DNA of 64,000 nucleotides from Lentibacillus amyloliquefaciens (GTDB taxonomy: Bacteria; Bacillota; Bacilli; Bacillales; Amphibacillaceae). The notes under the pieces are model-generated. The model had not been told where the DNA came from. It worked only from the letters and a program-made list of their open reading frames with translations, and made no database searches. The stretch covers positions 1,922,001 to 1,986,000 of the forward strand of contig NZ_CP013862.1 of the NCBI RefSeq assembly GCF_001307805.1. Direction: 5' to 3'. Position numbers and translations under genes: made by a program. Below, in pieces: positions 33,525-41,873 of the stretch. Position 1 is the first letter of the stretch. Each line of letters opens with the position of its first letter.

Positions 33525-34631
33525 ATGACCAAAACAACTGAAAAAGCACCATTCCGCGCAGATCATGTCGGGAGCCTGCTGCGTCCCGAGAAATTGCATG
33601 AGGCAAGAAGTGAATTTAAACAAGGCAATATATCAGCCGCGGAATTGCGTGAAGTGGAAAACATAGAAATCAGACGAATTGTTGACAAGCAACTGGAAAG
33701 CGGACTTCAAGCCGTTTCAGACGGCGAGTTCCGCCGTACGTGGTTCCATCTGGATTTCATGGAGCATCTGAACGGATTTGAAGGGTATGTACCTGAACAA
33801 GGTTATGCTTTCAAAGGCGAAGAAGCAGAAAAATATAATGTCCGGAATAACGGTGCTATTTCATTTAACCCAGACCATCCATTTTTGCAGGATGTGAAAG
33901 ATCTGATTGATATTGTTGATGCGCGGGCTGACGTTAAATTTGCTATCCCAAGCCCCAACATGTTTTTCAATGACGGTATTCGCAATCCGGAAATTTATCC
34001 GGACATCGATAAATATGCAGAAGATATTATCCGGACTTACCAAGAGGCACTGCAAAATTTTTATGATGCCGGCCTGCGCTACCTGCAGCTCGATGACGTT
34101 TATATTGCGGGGCTCGCTGCTGACACGGTGCCTTGGAATGAAGACTCCGGTGATCAACGTGACTATCTGATTGACCTGGCAGTCCGTGTCCTAAATGAAA
34201 GTCTGGCAGAAAAGCCCGATGACCTTACTGTAACGGTGCATTTATGCCGCGGCAATTACCGCTCTACATGGGCGTTTGAAGGTGGTTATGACCGCATTGC
34301 ACCCAAGCTGTTTGCAAAAGGCAATGTCGATGGATTTTTCCTTGAATATGATGATGAACGTTCCGGAAGTTTCAACCCGCTCAAATACATCCCTGAAAAT
34401 GGGCCAAGAGTTGTGCTTGGGGTTGTGACATCTAAGTCGGGTGAGTTGGAAGATAAAAATGACGTCATCGATCGTGTTAAACGCGCGTCTGAAATCGTGC
34501 CATTAGATCAGCTTTGCTTAAGCCCGCAATGCGGTTTTGCATCGACCCATCACGGCAATGAGCTGAGTGAAGAACAACAGTGGACAAAATTGAAATTGGT
34601 CGTCGATACAGCAAACGAAATTTGGGGATAA
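33525..34631 (+). CDS. Cobalamin-independent methionine-synthase-like protein (YxjG/YxjH type)
   Basis: A 368-residue protein equal to the C-terminal catalytic barrel of MetE, without the N-terminal half. It opens with RADHVGSLLRPEKL; VSDGEFRRTWFHLDF, LQLDDVYIAG, VHLCRGNYRS, LEYDDERSGSF and LSPQCGFAST carry the zinc and homocysteine ligands (His, Cys, Glu, Cys). B. subtilis YxjG and YxjH have the same form and S-box control. It should transfer a methyl group to homocysteine or a related thiol; the donor is not known from sequence. GAGGGAG precedes the ATG. Co-transcribed with the cyclase gene. Confidence 0.9.
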   Translation: MTKTTEKAPFRADHVGSLLRPEKLHEARSEFKQGNISAAELREVENIEIRRIVDKQLESGLQAVSDGEFRRTWFHLDFMEHLNGFEGYVPEQGYAFKGEEAEKYNVRNNGAISFNPDHPFLQDVKDLIDIVDARADVKFAIPSPNMFFNDGIRNPEIYPDIDKYAEDIIRTYQEALQNFYDAGLRYLQLDDVYIAGLAADTVPWNEDSGDQRDYLIDLAVRVLNESLAEKPDDLTVTVHLCRGNYRSTWAFEGGYDRIAPKLFAKGNVDGFFLEYDDERSGSFNPLKYIPENGPRVVLGVVTSKSGELEDKNDVIDRVKRASEIVPLDQLCLSPQCGFASTHHGNELSEEQQWTKLKLVVDTANEIWG

Positions 34632-34633
34632 AT

Positions 34634-34681
34634 AAAAAAAGCAGCTTGCAGGAAGTGAAATTTTGCAAGCTGCTTTTTTAT
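34634..34681. terminator. Bidirectional terminator
   Basis: GCAGCTTGCA / TGCAAGCTGC extended by A and T runs on both sides. Ends the SAM-riboswitch operon and ctaG, which converge here. Confidence 0.9.
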
Positions 34682-34682
34682 T

Positions 34683-35561
34683 TTATCGTTTTTTTCCCTT
34701 ATTCCGCCGGTTCCGTTCATTCAATTTGATGACGACGCCTTGAACCACACGCGTATCATCGTCAACCTTGCCTTCGTTTTCTTCTTCTTGTAACCCCCAC
34801 TTTTTAAGCAGATGAAATAGGGCAATCGAGTAACATGTAATCTGGACGAATTTTAACAAGCCCCCGGCAGCCTGCTGGTCATAGACAGCGGTTAATGCCG
34901 GAATCAGTTCCCCTGCAACACCTGTATAAGTGGTGTAAACCGGATCTTGAATAACGAGCAAAAATATACCGATTGGCATGAGAAATAATGTTGTAAAAAA
35001 AACATACGCCACGCGCATAAAATAGCTATGATCAGCTATTTCATCTGACGGCTGAATGATGACCCACCATGTGAGAAAAGCAAACAAAACGACAAGCACT
35101 TCATAAAGGAACTGCAGAAGCATGTTTCCATTGATGACATTGAAAAATAATGGAATCAAATATACAGTGATAAGTCCATTAAAGATAACCGCAAGCGGCC
35201 ATGGATGCTTGAACAGAAACCCGGCAATTTTCAAACGTTTATGGCGCCAGAAAAAGATATCCAGATACCCATTCGGCAAACTCAGAATAAAGAGCGGCAC
35301 CACGACAAAAGCCATTATTGACAACTGAAAAATCAGTGCACTGACCAAATACTCCTCAGCAATCACAGCAAATGGTGAACCTTCTGCAAGATAAAACAAC
35401 GTCACCGCTGTGAAGAAATAAACTTTTTGTGTCGTTGTCGTATGATAATGAGGTGATTTGATCATTGTTCTGACATACCAATAACAAAGCAATGCGGCCG
35501 CTAAAAGCGTTACAGGCCCAAGCAATTCATACCATGCATAATTACTCAACAATGCACCCAT
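34683..35561 (-). CDS. ctaG: Cytochrome c oxidase assembly factor CtaG-like
   Basis: A 292-residue membrane protein with seven or more helices. LGPVTLLAAALLCYWYVRT, FFTAVTLFYLAEGSPFAVIA and LFILSLPNG match the Bacillus CtaG family (Caa3_CtaG), needed for the caa3 cytochrome c oxidase; it is not the COX11-type CtaG. The tail is basic (NERNRRNKGKKR). GGTGGTGATTCAG precedes the ATG. The caa3 structural genes are not in the window, so this copy is separated from them. Confidence 0.85.
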   Translation of the reverse strand: MGALLSNYAWYELLGPVTLLAAALLCYWYVRTMIKSPHYHTTTTQKVYFFTAVTLFYLAEGSPFAVIAEEYLVSALIFQLSIMAFVVVPLFILSLPNGYLDIFFWRHKRLKIAGFLFKHPWPLAVIFNGLITVYLIPLFFNVINGNMLLQFLYEVLVVLFAFLTWWVIIQPSDEIADHSYFMRVAYVFFTTLFLMPIGIFLLVIQDPVYTTYTGVAGELIPALTAVYDQQAAGGLLKFVQITCYSIALFHLLKKWGLQEEENEGKVDDDTRVVQGVVIKLNERNRRNKGKKR

Positions 35562-35684
35562 TCTGAATCACCACCATTCCTCCACCCTCCCGGCTGTTAT
35601 TGCTTTCAGTTTAACAAATTACACGCAATATAGATAGAGGATTGTTTATGAATTCGCGCGTTGCCGGCGTTTCGATCGAATATC

Positions 35685-35717
35685 AGCGGAAACCTTGGCA
35701 CTGCCAAGGTTTCCGCT
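35685..35717 (-). terminator. Hairpin directly 3' of the GlcD-like gene
   Basis: AGCGGAAACCTTGGCA (35685-35700) pairs with TGCCAAGGTTTCCGCT (35702-35717). It touches the stop codon of the minus-strand gene. The T-rich side lies in the plus direction, so it may stabilise the 3' end rather than end transcription. Confidence 0.6.
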
Positions 35718-37100
35718 TTACTTTATTATTTTACCAGGGTTCATAAGACCTTCTGGATCGAGCGCTTGCTTAATTTTGCGCATGACATCCAGTGCCACGC
35801 CGTGTTCACGCTCCTGATATTTTTGTTTGCCGGTGCCGACACCGTGTTCACCGGTGCAAGTGCCGCCGCGCTCAAGTGCATATCCGACAATCCGCTCATT
35901 CACCTGATTGGCCCGCTCAATATCATCCGGATTGTCCGGATCAAGCATCAGCAAAATATGATAATTACCATCACCGACATGTCCGACAATACCGCCGGAA
36001 AGTCCCGATTCACCGACAGCAGCTCGTGCGTCTTTCACTGCTCCGGCCAATTCAGAGATCGGCACACAAACATCGGTCACCATCTGCTTCCGCCCGGGAT
36101 GGTTATGAATAAATGCGTATGCTGCATTATGACGGGCTTCCCATAGCTTGTTGCGTCCGGCGGTTTCCGTTTCGAATTCAATCTTGCGACAGCGCATGTC
36201 ACTGACGATTTCTTCCATGAACGCAATATCGTGTTTCAGGCCTGCTTCATTGCCGTGCAGCTCCAGGAACAATGTCGGCACTTCGCTATAATCCGTTTCA
36301 CTGTATCGGTTCATTTGTTTAATTGATTCTTCATCCACCAGTTCCACGCGGGCAATTGGAATACCGGCTTGCATAATTGCAATAACGGCACCAACCGCAT
36401 CATCGACATTTTCAAACTCAGCACGTGCAGCCATAATGTGTTCAGGAATCCCAATAACTTTCAATGTCAGTTCAGTAAAACAGCCCAGTGTCCCTTCCGA
36501 ACCAATGAAAAGTCCGTTCAAGTTGTAACCGGACGACGATTTTGCCGCCATACTGCCGGTATGTATCATTGAACCATCTGACATCACAACTTCCATATCA
36601 CGTACATTATCACGCATGACGCCATACTTGACCGACGTTGTCCCGCTCGCGTTGGTCGCTGCCATGCCACCAAGTGTTGCATCTGCTCCGGGATCAACCG
36701 TGAAAAACAGACCGTATTTTTTCAATTCTTTTTCCAGCTGTGACCGTGTAACGCCGGGCTGCACTTTTACAAGAAAATCATCTTCGCGCACCTCCAGCAC
36801 CTTGTTCATGTTGGCAAAGTCAATCACTACCCCGCCGTGTTCGGGAATGACATTGGCCTCAAGGCTTGATCCGTAGCCATAAGGTACAACAGGTGTTTGA
36901 TATTTATTTGCCAATTTAATTATTTCACTTACTTCATCAGCATTTTCCGGAAATACGACAACATCCGGTAAATGCGGTGTGTGATAAGATTCATCGGAGC
37001 TGTGCTGTTCCAGCAACGTTTCATTAATCGTTACACGTTCTTTTGCCAAAACATGATGCAATTCTTCTGTCAGTTGCGTGATTGTTTGAGTCCCCTCCAT
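35718..37100 (-). CDS. FAD-linked oxidase, GlcD / D-lactate dehydrogenase type
   Basis: A 460-residue flavoenzyme of the glycolate oxidase GlcD and D-lactate dehydrogenase family. FAD binding (PMH) region: VVPYGYGSSLEANVIP, VQPGVTRSQLE, GADATLGGMAATNASGTTSVKYG and LFIGSEGTLG. The C-terminal cap ends GGTCTGEHGVGTGKQKY with the catalytic HG, then PEGLMNPGKI. It oxidises a 2-hydroxy acid. No GlcF-like iron-sulfur partner is adjacent, which favours a single-subunit D-lactate or 2-hydroxyacid dehydrogenase. GGGGGAACG precedes the ATG. Confidence 0.9.
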   Translation of the reverse strand: MEGTQTITQLTEELHHVLAKERVTINETLLEQHSSDESYHTPHLPDVVVFPENADEVSEIIKLANKYQTPVVPYGYGSSLEANVIPEHGGVVIDFANMNKVLEVREDDFLVKVQPGVTRSQLEKELKKYGLFFTVDPGADATLGGMAATNASGTTSVKYGVMRDNVRDMEVVMSDGSMIHTGSMAAKSSSGYNLNGLFIGSEGTLGCFTELTLKVIGIPEHIMAARAEFENVDDAVGAVIAIMQAGIPIARVELVDEESIKQMNRYSETDYSEVPTLFLELHGNEAGLKHDIAFMEEIVSDMRCRKIEFETETAGRNKLWEARHNAAYAFIHNHPGRKQMVTDVCVPISELAGAVKDARAAVGESGLSGGIVGHVGDGNYHILLMLDPDNPDDIERANQVNERIVGYALERGGTCTGEHGVGTGKQKYQEREHGVALDVMRKIKQALDPEGLMNPGKIIK

Positions 37101-37130
37101 GAATACGTTCCCCCTATTACTTTTGGTTTA

Positions 37131-37248
37131 TCCTTTTCCCGCATGTAACCCCGCCAAAGAGCGGCGGCTAACTGATCATAAATGTCCGATTCGGCTCTAC
37201 TAACATTCAGTAGGGGAAAGCGCCCTACTGAATGAAGTTTCGCTTTAT
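37131..37248 (-). repeat. Dispersed two-hairpin repeat, copy C
   Basis: Full copy on the minus strand, from ATAAAGCGAAACTTC to GGGAAAAGGA. Hairpin 1 pairs CATTCAGTAGGG with CCCTACTGAATG; hairpin 2 pairs GCCGCC with GGCGG. The first bases supply the TAA stop codon of the VOC gene. Confidence 0.8.
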
Positions 37249-37631
37249 CGGGCCTGTGATATTTGAATCAGGTTTCCGCATGTGTCGTCAAAAATTGCAA
37301 ACGTCACAGGCCCCGTTTCAGCAGGTTCTACCGTAAATTCAACATTATGATTTTTCAGCCGCTCATATTCGGCGTGAATATCATCCACGACAAATGAAGT
37401 AATTGGAACCCCCTGTTCATAAATAGCTTCCTGATATGTTTTTGCAGCTTCATTATCATTCGGCTCCAGCAACAGCTCCACCCCATCCGGTTCTTCCGGT
37501 GAGACAACGGTGAGCCATTTAAAGTCCCCTGCCGGCATATCCATTTTTTTCTGAAACCCGAGAACTTCTGTATAAAATTGCAGAGCTTTCTCCTGATCTT
37601 TTACAAATACACTTGTGATTTTAATTCGCAT
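37245..37631 (-). CDS. VOC-superfamily (glyoxalase-like) protein
   Basis: A 128-residue protein with paired beta-alpha-beta-beta-beta modules: ITSVFVKDQEKALQFYTEVL opens the first, and VPITSFVVDDIHAEYERLKN the second, ending FAIFDDTCGNLIQIS with the metal-binding style Glu/Gln positions. Members include dioxygenases, isomerases and antibiotic-binding proteins. GGAGG stands six bases before the ATG of MRIKITSVF. Its stop codon lies in the dispersed repeat. Confidence 0.85.
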   Translation of the reverse strand: MRIKITSVFVKDQEKALQFYTEVLGFQKKMDMPAGDFKWLTVVSPEEPDGVELLLEPNDNEAAKTYQEAIYEQGVPITSFVVDDIHAEYERLKNHNVEFTVEPAETGPVTFAIFDDTCGNLIQISQAR

Positions 37632-37707
37632 GTCGAGCCTCCATTCGATTACCTTCATTATAGCAGGAAAATTGGAATATTTTAATACAAGGATGTTGCT
37701 CAGCCAT

Positions 37708-37755
37708 CATAAAAAGTCTCGACACCCGTTATGAATCGGGTGTCGAGACTTTTAT
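37708..37755 (-). terminator. Terminator of the bdhA-gntP operon
   Basis: AAAAAGTCTCGACACCCG pairs with CGGGTGTCGAGACTTTT, loop of 8. A strong stem just past the gntP stop; A/T runs on both sides permit use in both directions. Confidence 0.9.
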
Positions 37756-37769
37756 AGGTAATATAAAAC

Positions 37770-39053
37770 TTAATAAATGCCAATAGAAGCAATCAATATA
37801 GATACCGCCACAGCAACAATTGGAATCAAAACCGCTACTACAAAAATATCTTTATAGCTGTCTTTATGCGTCATTCCCGTTATGGCAAACAATGTCAGCA
37901 CAGCGCCATTATGCGGAAGAGCATCCAAGCCGCCGGATGCCAGTGATGCAACCCTATGAAAAGCCTCAGGACTGATGCCGCTTTCCATTGCAATGTCATA
38001 ATATCTCGATCCAAGTGCTTCAAGTGCTATCCCTAAACCACCCGAAGCTGAACCGGTTGACCCTGCGAGAATATTGACCGTTACGGCTTCAGAAATGAGC
38101 GGATTTCCGCGGATGCCCATCAGCAGTTCAGTTAGACGGTCGAAACCGGGAACCGCTTTGACTACCGTTCCAAAGCCCACAGCAGCACTTGTGTTGAGAA
38201 TTGCCAGGACAGACCCGCTTGCACCACTATTGATGGCGCTGACAAACCCTTTGAACTTCGACAGGTTAAGCAGCATAATCAGAAGAATCCCTGAAATCAG
38301 GGCAACAATAATATCCCATCCAAATGCATTAAGAGTAACCAGAACGGTCAACAGCGGTAAAAGTGATAAGAAAAAATTAGGTATATCGGCCTCTGAACCA
38401 AGCACATTTTTATCTTTTGGCTCCGTATACGCTTCACCGTTCGCTTTCAATTTCCTCTCTCGCCGTCGCAGATAGAGATAACCGCCGACTGCCATAACGA
38501 TTGTGGCTGCAATTCCCATGATCGGTGCCGCCATAGCATCAGTAGCAAAATGTTCCATCGGGATTAGGTTTTGTATTTGTGGTGTTCCCGGCACTGCTGT
38601 CATGGTAAATGTAAATGCACCAAGCGCCACGGTTGCCGGAATCAGCCTTCTCGGAATATCCGCCTCTTTAAACATCGTGAGAGCCAGCGGATAAACGGCA
38701 AATACAACAACAAATAAACTGACGCCGCCATATGTGAGTACAGCTGCTGATGCGAGAACCCCCAGAATTGCCCGTTCTGTACCAATCAATTTTGTCAATG
38801 CAACCGCAACAGACCTTGCCATCCCAGTATCTTCCATCAGTTTTCCAAAAATCGCCCCCAGCATAAAAACCGGAAACCAGCTTTTTGCAAAACCGACTAA
38901 TCCTCCCATATACGTGTCTTTGTAAGCATCCAGTAAATCAAGTCCGCCGGTCAGTGCCACCACACCGGCAGCGATTGGTGCTACCCAAAGAATGGACCAG
39001 CCGATATACGCAAGCCCCATCAGTACAGCAAGACCAAGTATGATACCAATCAT
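37770..39053 (-). CDS. GntP-family permease, probable 3-hydroxybutyrate transporter
   Basis: A 427-residue permease with about 12 helices. LTYGGVSLFVVVFAVYP, FTMTAVPGTPQIQNLIP and the LAGSTGSASGGLGIALE hairpin are GntP-family features. In B. subtilis the comparable YxjC lies with hydroxybutyrate genes. Here it is 54 bp behind bdhA on the same strand, so uptake of 3-hydroxybutyrate is the best guess, though gluconate or other organic acids are possible. GGAGGGG precedes the ATG. Transcribed from the sigma-54 promoter upstream of bdhA. Confidence 0.85.
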   Translation of the reverse strand: MIGIILGLAVLMGLAYIGWSILWVAPIAAGVVALTGGLDLLDAYKDTYMGGLVGFAKSWFPVFMLGAIFGKLMEDTGMARSVAVALTKLIGTERAILGVLASAAVLTYGGVSLFVVVFAVYPLALTMFKEADIPRRLIPATVALGAFTFTMTAVPGTPQIQNLIPMEHFATDAMAAPIMGIAATIVMAVGGYLYLRRRERKLKANGEAYTEPKDKNVLGSEADIPNFFLSLLPLLTVLVTLNAFGWDIIVALISGILLIMLLNLSKFKGFVSAINSGASGSVLAILNTSAAVGFGTVVKAVPGFDRLTELLMGIRGNPLISEAVTVNILAGSTGSASGGLGIALEALGSRYYDIAMESGISPEAFHRVASLASGGLDALPHNGAVLTLFAITGMTHKDSYKDIFVVAVLIPIVAVAVSILIASIGIY

Positions 39054-39107
39054 TATACCCCTCCGTGATCATTTCAAATTATTTTAGATTGCGCTCTTGT
39101 CTCCCGG

Positions 39108-39881
39108 TTACTGTGCTGTGTAGCCGCCATCAAGAACAACTGCCTGACCGGTGATCCCCCTTGCTTTGTCGCTTGCAAGATACTTCGTATAATCCGCAAC
39201 TTCCTGCACTTCTAAAAGACGTTTTTGCGGCACGAGCGGATACAATACTTCTTCCAAAACTTTTTCCACCGGAACACCACGATTTTTGGCCAAATCTTCA
39301 AATTGATTGCGTACAAGCGGTGTATCCACATACCCCGGACACATCGCATTAACCGTAATACCATGTTCAGCACCTTCCAAAGCAGCCACTTTAGTCAAGC
39401 CAATCACACCGTGTTTGGCACTGTTATAGGCTGCTTTTCCGCCAAAACCTATCAGTCCGTTGATGGAAGCCATGTTGATAACCCGTCCGGAACCTTGCTG
39501 TTTCATAATCGGCAAGACATGCTTTGTCGCCATAAATGGCGCTACCAGCATGACTTTAGTTATAAGTTCGAATTTCTCAGTAGGAAAGTCCTCCAGTGAG
39601 GCGACATGCTGCATTCCGGCATTATTGATCAAAACATCCACTCTTCCATAAATCTCAACCGTTTTATTGATTGATTGCTTCAAATCTTCTTCATTTGTTA
39701 CATCACACGTTAGCTGAATACAGTCAAAACCATTCTGCGTCAATCTTTCAGCAGCTTCTTTCAGTTTCTCGCTATTAATATCCGACAAAGCTACTTTCGC
39801 ACCGTTTTTGGCAAATTCAACAGCAATTTCATATCCAATACCACTAGCTGCACCTGTAATAAATACAACTTTATTCTCCAT
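39108..39881 (-). CDS. bdhA: 3-hydroxybutyrate dehydrogenase
   Basis: A 257-residue SDR. GAASGIG (NAD site), NNAGMQHVA, INMASINGLIGF (catalytic Ser), YNSAKHG (Tyr, Lys) and MCPGYVDTPLVRNQ match the D-3-hydroxybutyrate dehydrogenase group, which makes acetoacetate with NAD+. The motif QHVASLEDFPTEKF is typical of this group. ATAGGAGG precedes the ATG. The upstream sigma-54 promoter, enhancer sites and AAA+ activator indicate substrate-induced expression. Confidence 0.9.
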   Translation of the reverse strand: MENKVVFITGAASGIGYEIAVEFAKNGAKVALSDINSEKLKEAAERLTQNGFDCIQLTCDVTNEEDLKQSINKTVEIYGRVDVLINNAGMQHVASLEDFPTEKFELITKVMLVAPFMATKHVLPIMKQQGSGRVINMASINGLIGFGGKAAYNSAKHGVIGLTKVAALEGAEHGITVNAMCPGYVDTPLVRNQFEDLAKNRGVPVEKVLEEVLYPLVPQKRLLEVQEVADYTKYLASDKARGITGQAVVLDGGYTAQ

Positions 39882-39975
39882 GATTTGCCTCCTATTTTTA
39901 CATGATTTTCGTTTATTTCATTTTGTCGATAAATTAAAACGCTTTCATTTTATGTCACCCCTTTAGAAATTTATT

Positions 39976-39991
39976 AGCAAAAATCATGCCA
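39976..39991 (-). promoter_or_regulatory. Sigma-54 (-24/-12) promoter of bdhA-gntP
   Basis: On the minus strand TGGCATGATTTTTGCT: -24 TGGCAYG and -12 TTGCW at the required spacing. It is about 95 bp upstream of the bdhA start. Confidence 0.88.
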
Positions 39992-40023
39992 ATTTAAAAA
40001 ATCGATTTGAAGACAACACAAAC

Positions 40024-40067
40024 AAATAAAAAAGAACCCTTTTTCCGCTTTTACGGAAAAAGAGTTC
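40024..40067 (-). terminator. Terminator of the sigma-54 activator gene
   Basis: GAACTCTTTTTCCG pairs with CGGAAAAAGGGTTC on the minus strand and is followed by TTTTTTATTTG. Confidence 0.85.
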
Positions 40068-40098
40068 ATCTTTACGTATGTGTCTTCACAAGACAGTT

Positions 40099-40136
40099 GT
40101 TCCGGATTCCAGGAACCATTTCCAGAAAGCCGGAAC
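40099..40136 (-). promoter_or_regulatory. Two candidate enhancer sites for the sigma-54 activator
   Basis: GTTCC-N8-GGAAC at 40099-40116 and TTTCC-N8-GGAAC at 40119-40136; their centres are 20 bp apart, two helical turns. They lie 108-160 bp upstream of the sigma-54 promoter and just past the activator gene's stop codon, a normal place for an enhancer. Binding is inferred. Confidence 0.65.
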
Positions 40137-40139
40137 ACT

Positions 40140-41504
40140 TTAAATGCCATACTTTTTGGTCTTCTCATAAAAGCTGGATTTCCCGATTCCAAGTAATTTT
40201 GCAGCTTTAACTTTATCACCACCAGCCTGTCTCAACGCTGCCCGGATAGCCTTTATTTCGGTTTTCTCAAGAATATCTTTAAGACTATTACGATGATCCT
40301 TAAAAACCATCTCCGGCTGCATGTGTTCCGGTAAATCATTCCTTGTAATAATTTCAGAGTTTGTCAAATGAACTGCGGATTCCACAACGTTCTCCAGTTC
40401 CCGCACATTACCCGGCCAGTCATAATGCAGGAAAAAATCCAGTACATCCTGTTCAAAATCAATCACACGATTACCGGTACGATTTGATATATTGCGCAGT
40501 ATATATTTCGCCAGAACACGAATGTCTTCAGGACGCTCACGGAGTGGCGGGATCGTTATTCGTACAACATTGATACGGTAATAAAGATCCTCGCGGAAAC
40601 GGTCCTGTTCAATTAGCTTCTCCAGTGACTGATTGGTAGCTGCGACGATTCTGACATCAATTTTTCGGGTTTCCTCCGAACCTATTCTTTCAATTTCTCT
40701 TTCCTGAAGAGCACGAAGGATCTTCACTTGTGCGTTCAACGGCATATCGGCAATTTCATCAAGGAAAAGAGTACCCCCATCCGCCATTTCGAATTTGCCC
40801 ATTTTACCTTCTTTCTTAGCACCTGTGAAAGCACCGCCTTCATAACCGAACAGTTCCGATTCCAGTAAATGCTCCGGAATCGCAGCACAATTCACTTTCA
40901 CAAACGGTTTGTTGTGCCGCTCACTCAATTGATGAATACTGTGGGCGAACAGCTCCTTGCCTGTTCCGCTTTCACCTATCAGAAGAATGGAAACATCTCC
41001 GGAAGATGTTTTTATAATCTTTTCCTTTACCTCATTCAATTTAACAGAACTGCCAACAATGTCATGAAGTGAATAACTGGCCCCCGTTTGTTTTCTTAAT
41101 TGTTTGCGGTAATTTTCAAGTTCAAGCAGCAGATTTTTGATATGGGTATTCATTTTCATCCACTCTTTGGTATCCCTGTACAATACCGTTCCCACCGCAC
41201 CAACTACTTCTCCATCAGAAAAAACCGGTATCCGGTTAGCGATCATATGGTTCCCGCGAATATATTGAAGGTCAGCAATTTCTTCCTCACCCGTTTTAAC
41301 GACAATATGCATTCTGCTGTTCTCAATCACTTCTGTGACATGTTTTCCGATTGCTTCTTCTCTAACGACCTCCAGAAACCGGCAATAATTATCATTTAAA
41401 AAAGTAATGATTCCATTTTCATCAACGGCCACAAAACAAAAGTGAGATTTTTCGAAAACGGTTTCAATAATGGCTTCTTTATTTTGCGTTATTGTGGACA
41501 GCAT
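40140..41504 (-). CDS. Sigma-54-dependent activator (PAS-AAA+-Fis)
   Basis: A 454-residue enhancer-binding protein. An N-terminal PAS domain (residues about 10-115, FVAVDENGIITFLNDNYCRF) is likely the sensor. The AAA+ domain has Walker A GESGTGKE, GYEGGAFTGA (sigma-54 contact loop), Walker B GGTLFLDEIADM and the RIVAATNQS and FREDLYYRINV regions. A Fis-type HTH closes the protein (AALRQAGGDKVKAAKLLGIG). AAAGGAG precedes the ATG. It lies just upstream of bdhA-gntP and has its own terminator; it probably activates that operon in response to hydroxybutyrate or a related signal. Confidence 0.93.
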   Translation of the reverse strand: MLSTITQNKEAIIETVFEKSHFCFVAVDENGIITFLNDNYCRFLEVVREEAIGKHVTEVIENSRMHIVVKTGEEEIADLQYIRGNHMIANRIPVFSDGEVVGAVGTVLYRDTKEWMKMNTHIKNLLLELENYRKQLRKQTGASYSLHDIVGSSVKLNEVKEKIIKTSSGDVSILLIGESGTGKELFAHSIHQLSERHNKPFVKVNCAAIPEHLLESELFGYEGGAFTGAKKEGKMGKFEMADGGTLFLDEIADMPLNAQVKILRALQEREIERIGSEETRKIDVRIVAATNQSLEKLIEQDRFREDLYYRINVVRITIPPLRERPEDIRVLAKYILRNISNRTGNRVIDFEQDVLDFFLHYDWPGNVRELENVVESAVHLTNSEIITRNDLPEHMQPEMVFKDHRNSLKDILEKTEIKAIRAALRQAGGDKVKAAKLLGIGKSSFYEKTKKYGI

Positions 41505-41621
41505 GGTTCGCCGCTCCTTTATCTATTAAATTCATGCTATGTCCATTATTATACAATTAAAAAGAATGGTTATGAACCGTTTGTCCGGAACCTAACCAGC
41601 AATCACTCTTTATCATACGTT

Positions 41622-41744
41622 TTGCGAGATAATCTCGCCGATATTGGAATAAGTCTGGGATTTCTGTTAATGGGGATGGCAAGTGTTGTTCTCATGGCCT
41701 CAATTATGAAGCAGCCGCAAAAGCAGGAACGGATTTCAGGCTAG
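41622..41744 (+). CDS. Possible 40-residue membrane peptide
   Basis: TTG-started frame LRDNLADIGISLGFLLMGMA, then SVVLMASIMKQPQKQERISG: one membrane helix followed by a polar basic tail, the look of a real small membrane protein. No clear ribosome site precedes it, and the start is uncertain; it could be the remnant of a longer gene. The rest of 41505-41873 shows no gene. Confidence 0.3.
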   Translation: MRDNLADIGISLGFLLMGMASVVLMASIMKQPQKQERISG

Positions 41745-41873
41745 AATTTCTGACTGAGTTTCCTTATATTCGGGCTAAAAATCGAAGTTAGCTTAAGTTG
41801 TCACAATTTTACCATGAAATCCCAGCAATCCGGTCTATTAATGCTATAGCCTATGAACAACGAGCCGCTCCGC

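Noticed and set aside
41622..41744. Reading the whole open frame from 41442 as a gene
   Set aside because: Its first part overlaps the start region of the sigma-54 activator on the other strand and lacks protein character; only the last 40 codons look real.
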